Source: Circinella umbellata
Lineage: Eukaryota > Mucoromycota > Mucoromycetes > Mucorales > Lichtheimiaceae
Direction: 5' to 3'
DNA length: 14,069 nucleotides
Assembly (NCBI GenBank): GCA_025093555.1
Contig: JAIWNF010000187.1
Span: forward strand, 1 to 14,069
Positions 8,166 through 14,069 of the stretch are shown one piece after another (positions within the stretch are counted from its first letter, which is position 1; each line of letters opens with the position of its first letter). The notes below the pieces were generated by a model. The model searched no databases. It was given only the letters and a program-made list of their open reading frames with translations, and had not been told where the DNA came from. The translations under genes and the position numbers were made by a program.

Positions 8166-8715
8166 ATGGGAAATTTTTGGCACATTTGGCACACTTGGCA
8201 CATTTGGCACATCCAAAGTTTCCAAATAAAGGTTTATTGGCACATTTGGCACATTTGGCACAAAAGTTTTGATAAAAAAGGAATCAAAAAAAAAATTCGG
8301 AAGAGCAGAAGGTCAAATTGGTAAAGTTGAAGGGAATAGTTAGAAGATTTTGAGGCTGTTGAGTCTACTTTGGGACATTTGGCACATTTGGCACAATTGG
8401 CACAAAAGTTTGATAAAAAAGGAAAAGGGGTCTAAAATTTATTATTTTTTGTAAGAGCGGAAGGTCAAAATTATTGAAATTGGTGAGGGTGTTGAGTCTA
8501 CTTTGGGACATTTGGCACATCTGGCACATTTGGCACAAAAGTTTGATAAAAAAGGAAAAGGGGTCTAAAATTAATTATTTTTTGTGAGAGTGGAAGGTCA
8601 AATTGGTAAAGTTGAAAGGGAATAGTGAGAAGATTTTGAAGGTGTTGAGTCTACTTTGAGACATTTGGCACATCTGGCACATTTGGCACAAAAGTTTGAT
8701 AAAAAAGGAAAATAA
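8166..8715. repeat. Tandem array of TTTGGCACA nonamers in a 133-153 bp higher-order period
   Basis: Nonamers of the form TTTGGCACA (TGTGCCAAA on the other strand) occur in clusters of three to four. Each cluster is followed by AAAAGTTTGATAAAAAAGGAA, an AGAGnGGAAGGTCAAA segment and GTTGAGTCTACTTTGnGACA. The AAAAGTTT landmark recurs at about 8261, 8403, 8536 and 8689, giving periods of 142, 133 and 153 bp. The array ends about 30 bp from the stop codon of transposase copy 2, and the words GGAAGGT and GAGTCTA recur at that stop. I see no gene here. A plausible role is 3' subterminal transposase-binding repeats of the copy-2 element; a simple minisatellite is the alternative. Confidence 0.85.
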
Positions 8716-8747
8716 AAATAGTAACTGAGGAGGATGGAAGGTGGAGT

Positions 8748-11700
8748 CTAAATACTGTTGATATCCCCGAGCTGAATGTCACCTGGGATCATTTCAGGAA
8801 AAACTAAGTAATAGTGGCCATCATGCAATGAGGATTTAAGCAATCCAGCATTGGTCTTTATGTTATTAGCATGTGTTACGTAAAGCTTATCCGAAGTACT
8901 TGTATTTCTATTTGTCCGAAAACCAAATGGGACGCCCTTTCTTGTTCGTCGCGAGCCATATTCTGTCATCCTAATATTGCCATAAACTTTCAGCAAGCAA
9001 AGGGGATGCTCAATGCCTAAATTATAAAAAAGGTAAATAATCTATTTATATATGTGTATGTATTGCATTAAGTTCTATGAAATCGTACCCTCATAAGCGT
9101 GTGTAAAAAATAGTAGAATGTCTCCAAAAAACATTCCCGAACCAGATGTAGTTGGGAGTATTAGTTTAACCAATGTGTCCAGTTTTTTCACTGTGCTGGG
9201 ATATTCTTGGCAACGGAATATGATATCACCTTTGATGAATTGTTTTCCAACACAAATGTTGTTGTCCAGAATACTGTCAAGCACTCGGTTATCTCAAAAC
9301 TGGAAATTCCAATAATTTGTCAGGTATTCAATAAGGTGATATTTCTCGTTATAATCGGTGACACTTGCTGCATGATGATTCCATAAAATCATTTCGTCAT
9401 GTTCTTCATCTTCATCAGGTACGAGATACTGGTTTGATGGGAGCTCTCCTATTGGGTCATCGCTCTTATACACGCGCTCAAAGTTACGCATGATTAGTTG
9501 ACGTTTTATTATCTTGGCAGCGTTAGCTCCAGGTCGGACACGAAGTTTTATATGGCATTTGAAAAACCCTATATTGTGCAAATAGATAGTAAGTATATAT
9601 TCAATAGTGTAGCAATGGGGTATTAAGTAATAATATACTAACCAATTGCACGCTCTGCAGATCGTGTACTGTAACCACGCAAGGGGCCAAGCTTTTCAAT
9701 AATGTCCGGGAAGTGACGAAGTAAGTGAAAATTCACTGTATATAAATTGTGATCCATTTTATTCTTCATGTGTAAGTGCCAGGCATGCAAGTGTCTAAAT
9801 GTAATCAAATCTTGGATTAATTTTTATTGAAGTTAAATAACAAGACAGAAAAAGTTACACTTACTTTTTTATATTAGCGTGATCTTCTCTGTCGATTTCC
9901 CATTGTAAGGACAAGGTACATCCTATTACAAGAGACATCAAAGCTTGGACCTGATGTGAATCTCGACCATATTCTTCTACTAACTGCTCAAACACAAGTG
10001 TTGGGACTATTATCTGAAGGAACATAATCCAGTCAACGGAACGCATAAGGCCTGCCTTTTTCGAAACGTCTATCAATGAAATAAGTATGTTAATAAAAGT
10101 TGATAAATTAATTTATCATACAAGTATATATATAAAAAAAATGTGTACATACCTCTGAATGCTCCTTCAAAAATTCTAGATGGTATTGTGGATCCTGAAT
10201 CAACAATAGCCCTACCTATATTTGAACAGAGTCTGTTGTGAAGTTTGATGGTCGAATTCACGTCTGTTGCAAAGTTGCCGGTGATCATATCCCACAGCTT
10301 TCTGGTAACGTTGGCCCCAATGCAATGCATTTCATCCAACCCAAAAGAGCTGTACCCGTGGAAAGATTTCAATTGACCAAATTTAGTTGCCTTCTTGATA
10401 CTGAAGTCCTATATTACAATGCAAGCAAAAAAAAGTCAGTAAACGAAAAAGGTTAATTATTCGTTAATGTTATTTAAACTTACCGGCATTCCTCGTACGA
10501 ATTCATCATCTGTTCTTGGCTCAGACATGGCGATTGTTCCAGGGTAGTAACGACCACGTCCTTTACCAGCGGGACTAATTTCTGAGGTTGTTTTAATATG
10601 GCATTGTCGACATCCATACAGAGAGTTATTTCTGGTATGGTGCGCAATTTCTTGGCATCCTATCAGGTCCCCCGAAGCTAGCAGTAAGTGTACCTTTACA
10701 TGAATTGGGCCACCTTCACAATATATATTCATGCCAGCATTCTCAAGAACAAAAAGCTCTCTCAAAAGTGGTGTGAGGAAACTATATATGTTGCCTGTAT
10801 GATCTGCGGGAATGATCGCCACTTGCATCATGTGTTTTGTTTTATATCTATATTATTAAAGGTATGTATAAGTTTTAATAATAGTGATATTTTTTTATAA
10901 AGAGTTTTTAGTCACTGATAGTTACCTTTCTTTTGGTGATAGACTTAATAATACGAGATGTACGATAGTCATTCTCGAATTTCCACTCCCCTTGAATGGT
11001 GTGAAACCATCAACAAATAAAGATACTGCAAGAGATAAGTTTGTTTCTGTCTGGTTTTGGAAAAGGTGGGCTTTCAGTGTTCTGTACACAGTACCATCAG
11101 TTATATCTGTAAGCACTTCTTCTCCTGGTTCCAACGGTTGCAAAGTTACTGTATCGAGGATAGACGTACGGATATCGCTGTCGGCAAGCATATATGCCAG
11201 CTGTCGTCTAAGTGGAAAGTATGACATGGATGCAACTGGTTTTCCACGGGAAAGAAATTGTTCTTTTCCACATGAGCAATCATCCATCGAATTTGGTGGG
11301 AAGAGTCGACAATGACCTGGACAAATGCGGTATTCGGTTTCCTGGAGGTTAAACATTTTTTCTAAATGTGCTTCGCTTTTTGCTGGTGAAAACAATGGCT
11401 TTCTGTCTGTATATTTTTCAAGTAAGTTAAATAACATCTTATGTAAAGTGAATTGACGAATCTTGAACAAACAATTCTTACCAAAACTATCATCCACAAT
11501 CCATTCGTTCAACATAGATAACAACGATGTATAGGCATCACGACTGACATTATGGTCTTGAACCCAGCTGTATAATTCAAAGCTCTTTTTCTCGTGTTTG
11601 TCAAGTGGGACAGTTCCCTGGACCATCTCTTCAAAAGGAATGCCAGTACAGAGCGGAGGCTCTTTATCCCAGGGATCAACGTAAATACCTTCTTCTTCAT

Positions 11701-12203
11701 CAACATACACTTGATCCATTCCCTCAACAGCTACGGCCTCTTGTCCTGGTGCATTTCCTTGACCATTGTCATCTTCATTGTCGCTATGATCATTATAGTT
11801 ATCATCCGTTGCAAAATCATCATCGTCGGTCATATGATCATCATCATTATCATCACAGTTGTCTGCGTATGGTTGCTGTGCAAGAGCAGGCGGACTGTTC
11901 CCGAAATCGTACTCGATCATATCATCGTCATACATATCTTGGTCAAGTGCTCCTTGAGCCATGTTCATAGCACTGGGATCCATGTCAAATGCATCAGAGA
12001 GCACTTCAAGGTCCTCGTTCATAGGCATGTATTGCTGAATTTCGCCATCTAAATATGTATTGTAAATATATAAGAACAACTAACCATAATATAATTTCAC
12101 CAAGTTATATTTACATACCGCATGCTGCAACATGTGCATTATATCGCGTTTTCAGCTGATCGACACCGCACATCATACAGGTAATAAGTTTGGGATTAGG
12201 CAT
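8748..12203 (-). CDS. Tnp2/CACTA-like (CMC superfamily) DDE transposase, copy 2: eight exons, one internal TGA
   Basis: Exons on the minus strand: 12203-12119, 12048-10926, 10847-10484, 10408-10153, 10069-9865, 9794-9643, 9568-9089 and 9016-8748. All seven introns are GT-AG, 70-83 nt, and phase-consistent. The exons total 2,934 nt (978 codons). Order: N-terminal C-x2-C...H...C finger (CMMC, HVAAC); a very acidic region; YSWVQDHNVSRDAY; CSCGKEQF; FVDGFTPFKGS with the first Asp near residue 375; HMMQVAIIPADHTG; ASGDLIGC with the second Asp near 463; YGCRQC (C-x2-C); LDEMHCIGANVTRKLWDM; HLHAWHLH; then GPLRGYSTRSAERAIG with the Glu near 725. These are the marks of Tnp2 transposases of CACTA elements, which cut and paste DNA in the nucleus. 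The only lesion seen is a TGA at 9296-9294 (codon 820), after the catalytic core; frame and splicing are intact beyond it to the TAG at 8750-8748. Truncation there could still leave a DDE core, so the gene is either newly dead, miscalled at one base, or active and shortened. Confidence 0.88.
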
Positions 12204-12267
12204 GATTTGTTTTATAAAAAAAGTAGTTGAAGTTATTATGTCAAACCAAGTATCATAAAAAGTGGTT

Positions 12268-12277
12268 CCTTTTATAG
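12268..12277 (-). promoter_or_regulatory. TATA box of transposase copy 2
   Basis: CTATAAAAGG on the minus strand lies about 65 bp upstream of the copy-2 ATG (12203-12201), a normal spacing for a short 5' leader. No comparable box precedes copy 1, which starts about 50 bp after the retrotransposon break. Confidence 0.6.
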
Positions 12278-12356
12278 GCTCAGGATGTTTCGACTTTGGT
12301 AATTATAATATGTTATACAATCTTAAACAAAAATAACTAATAGAATGATTGGTCTC

Positions 12357-12790
12357 TCATCATCGAAAAGTATGGAGTGATTACTAATATTATTATTTCA
12401 TTTACTTCTTAATACGATGTGGATGGTAATGTTCGATACTTATTATGGCTTGCATGAAATGACGCGTCGAACGGTGGGAATATGGAATGGTTACTAGTAT
12501 TAATAATTTACTTCTTAATACGATGTGGATGGTAATGTTCGATACTTATTATGGTTTGCATGAAATGACGCGTCGAACGGTGGGAATATGGAATGGTTAC
12601 CAGTATAATTAATTTACAAATTAGCACGAGTTGGATGGTAGTATATGGTGCTAATTAGTGGTTTGCATGAAATGACGTGATCAAATGGTGGGAATATGGA
12701 ATAATTACTGGTATTATTATTTTACAGATTAGCATGAGTTGTATGGTAATATTTGGTACTAATTAGTGGTTTGCATGAAATGGGGCGTTC
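12357..12790. repeat. 106-108 bp tandem repeat, about four copies, running into the next gene's promoter
   Basis: The landmark TGCATGAAATG recurs at 12451, 12557, 12664 and 12772 (periods 106, 107, 108). Each unit contains ACTTCTTAATACGATG or ACAnATTAGCA(C/T)GAGTT, then GATGGTAAT, TGCATGAAATGACG and GGTGGGAATATGGAATGG. The first two units are nearly identical; the third and fourth are more diverged, and a partial diverged copy precedes the first. The last unit merges with the TATA box and start of the gene at 12804. No gene is seen between 12204 and 12803. Confidence 0.85.
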
Positions 12791-12796
12791 AAAAAG

Positions 12797-12803
12797 TATA
12801 AAT
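12797..12803 (+). promoter_or_regulatory. TATA-like box at the 12804 gene
   Basis: TATAAAT, with its first T at 12797, replaces the GGGAATATGG segment of the upstream repeat units. It is so close to the ATG at 12804 that, if it is a true TATA box, transcription would begin downstream and translation might start at the in-frame ATG at 12897-12899 (MNNNH) instead. Confidence 0.4.
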
Positions 12804-14032
12804 ATGGAAATGGCAACAACATTTAATTCTGAATCTTTAATACATCAAAACAACTACTTTCAACCCTCCCCCATTTTTTATTTCAATTACTTTCCAATGA
12901 ACAACAATCACCAACTACCTTTAACAACCATTGAGCTGGTGCTCCAAATGGTTTTCCAATTAAACAACACCATTCAGGAAAACACTCGTGTTATCAATCA
13001 GCGATTTGATCAAGTGGATGAGCGACTCACAAGAATGGAAGATATGTTGCAAACAGGAACCCTTGAACAACAAGAACAACAACATTCGCCTTCTCCTTCG
13101 CCACCACCACTTCCTATAATGATCGACCAAGAGGTCATGATTCCAACCCCGTTCGATCATACTCAACGCATACCCTCGGGCGAATATCATCCTCCCCGAG
13201 TGGTACTTACTACTGATGAGGAACACCGGTTGACGAACCGAGCCACTGCTTACAGACCTCCTGCTCTGCGTTCCATCACCAACAATGTCATCCCCAAGCC
13301 GCCATCGCAAGGAAAGCCTGAGATTATCAAGCATTTCATCAACAACCCGGAAACATGGGTCGTCCAGATGATGCTCAGGTTTATGAGATGTTGAGAGCGG
13401 AGGCTAATCGCCACAAGCATGCTCTCTTGCGTGCTAAGGAGCAAATCCCCATCCACTTACCAAAGACTTGGAACCACGTAGATAAAATGGCGAAAGCGGC
13501 AGAGATCAGTTTGTTCGAGTACAAGGTGTACCGGATGTTTAGGCTTCCAATGCATTTATGCGAGGATCACTGGTAGCCAACTTTCTTTTAAGAAAGGCGG
13601 TTACCATACGTGAGGCTAGGGAGTAAGTGTTTTTTTTATTAAACAATGTTTTTGATTTTAACATTAGAATGATATTACCAGTTACTGATAAGTTCTTTTT
13701 ATAAAACCGTCTTTTTATTAGAGCACCATCCGGTACAAGCCTTGTAACTCGAACAACGTATGTATATTTATATATAGCTATTTGTATTTATCAACATCAA
13801 ATTCTAACGTAGAAAATATATTAGGAGTATGGACACGACGTCCGTCATGAGTGGCGTCATAGGCCAAGCTGCTGGTTCACCTGGACCATCTTCGAGCTTC
13901 CGGTCAGTGACATCAGCAATGTCAACGTAAGTAAGCTTATTTAATTGTATAATAAATTATGTCATATATCTAAAGAGGATATTTTATAAAAATAGTGACT
14001 CGGTAGCTCAAAATACATCCGGTGGAAGGTAA
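12804..14032 (+). CDS. Unrecognised multi-exon coiled-coil protein with Ser/Thr-rich tail
   Basis: I do not recognise this family. Exons: 12804-13622, 13722-13757, 13825-13926 and 13996-14032, with GT-AG introns of 99, 67 and 69 nt, all in phase 2. The N-terminus is Asn/Gln/Pro-rich; NQRFDQVDERLTRMEDML (about 12990-13050) is a predicted coiled coil; then come a Pro-rich stretch, TTDEEHRLTNRATAYRPPAL, and a basic helical block, PKTWNHVDKMAKAAEISLF. The tail is Ser/Thr/Gly-rich (SPGPSSSFRSVTSAMST). Exon 1 contains two one-base losses: at the CCC run 13346-13348 (the sense continues GNMGRPDDAQVYEML) and at the GG 13572-13573 (continues VANFLLRKAVTIREARE). Restoring both gives 996 nt, 331 codons plus a stop at 14030-14032; if GTAACA at 14029 is instead a donor, the gene runs past the window. 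It faces away from transposase copy 2 across a shared repeat-rich region, so it may be that element's second, DNA-binding gene (inference); a host gene is possible. Confidence 0.65.
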
Positions 14033-14069
14033 CATACAGTTTTAATTATTACAAATGTGTTACATTATG

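Noticed and set aside
8166..8715. CRISPR-like array
   Set aside because: The short repeats have no unique spacers of even length, the filler is itself repeated, and the setting is eukaryotic.
5291..9296. TGA read as Trp (code change), suggested by TGA codons at 5291, 7538 and 9296-9294
   Set aside because: TGG is used for Trp throughout the same genes, a TAG also interrupts gag, and the TGA at 5291 is not at a clear Trp site.
9270..9300. Mini-intron (GTTTTG...ACAG) removing the TGA in transposase copy 2
   Set aside because: It would be only about 27 nt, far shorter than the 70-83 nt introns of the same gene, with a poor donor.
8090..12800. CACTA/TAGTG termini for the Tnp2-like elements
   Set aside because: The few CACTA or TAGTG words lie inside tandem repeats or unrelated DNA and do not pair as TIRs with a 3-bp duplication.
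1657..14069. LTRs or a primer-binding site for the gypsy element
   Set aside because: No long direct repeat or TGG-type primer site flanks the fragment; both ends seem to lie outside the window or to be deleted.

Overview
The window looks like accessory DNA from a filamentous fungus, most likely an early-diverging lineage (Mucoromycota: Mucorales, Mortierella or Glomeromycotina type). The reasons are short GT-AG introns of about 65-100 nt with GTAAGT/GTATGT donors and TAG acceptors, AT-rich intergenic DNA, and dense eukaryotic transposons with no host housekeeping gene. The assignment is inference, and no species is claimed. Nearly everything recognisable is, or is next to, a mobile element, and elements are nested inside or abutted against each other.

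Layout. (1) 1-1656: the right part of a very AT-rich DNA transposon. It has a DDE_Tnp_4 (Harbinger/IS5-like) transposase fused to a C-terminal chromodomain (+ strand, 5' end outside the window) and a convergent intronless gene for a small basic protein with a C/C/C/H motif (- strand). (2) 1657-6758: an eroded Ty3/gypsy LTR-retrotransposon body (gag with CCHC knuckle, aspartic protease, RT, start of RNase H) with no LTR or integrase in the window. (3) 2957-4868: a 1,912-bp non-autonomous hAT-like element inserted inside that retrotransposon. It has perfect 12-bp TIRs starting TAGCG, a perfect 8-bp target duplication (GTAATCAA) and GGATGC-rich subterminal arrays. Removing it with one duplication copy puts the two retrotransposon halves back in the same reading frame. 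(4) 6809-8080: the 5' half of a Tnp2/CACTA-like transposase gene (copy 1), starting about 50 bp after the retrotransposon is cut in RNase H. (5) 8166-8715: a tandem array built from TTTGGCACA nonamers in a 133-153 bp higher-order period. (6) 12203-8748 (- strand): a second, diverged Tnp2/CACTA-like transposase gene (copy 2). Its eight exons can be fully traced; they sum to 2,934 nt (978 codons) and are spoiled only by one in-frame TGA after the catalytic core. (7) 12204-12803: an intergenic region with a TATA box for copy 2 and a 106-108 bp tandem repeat that runs into the promoter of the next gene. (8) 12804-14032 (+): an unrecognised multi-exon gene for a coiled-coil protein with a Ser/Thr/Gly-rich tail assembled from short phase-2 exons.

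How the parts relate. The copy-2 transposase and the divergent coiled-coil gene may be the two genes of one CACTA-like element sharing a repeat-rich promoter, with the nonamer array as 3' subterminal repeats; this is inference, since no element termini were identified. The frame breaks in the retrotransposon and in the coiled-coil gene are all one-base losses, four of them in short homopolymer runs and one at a single C. This raises the possibility of assembly error as well as decay. In-frame stop codons that replace conserved residues point to genuine erosion.
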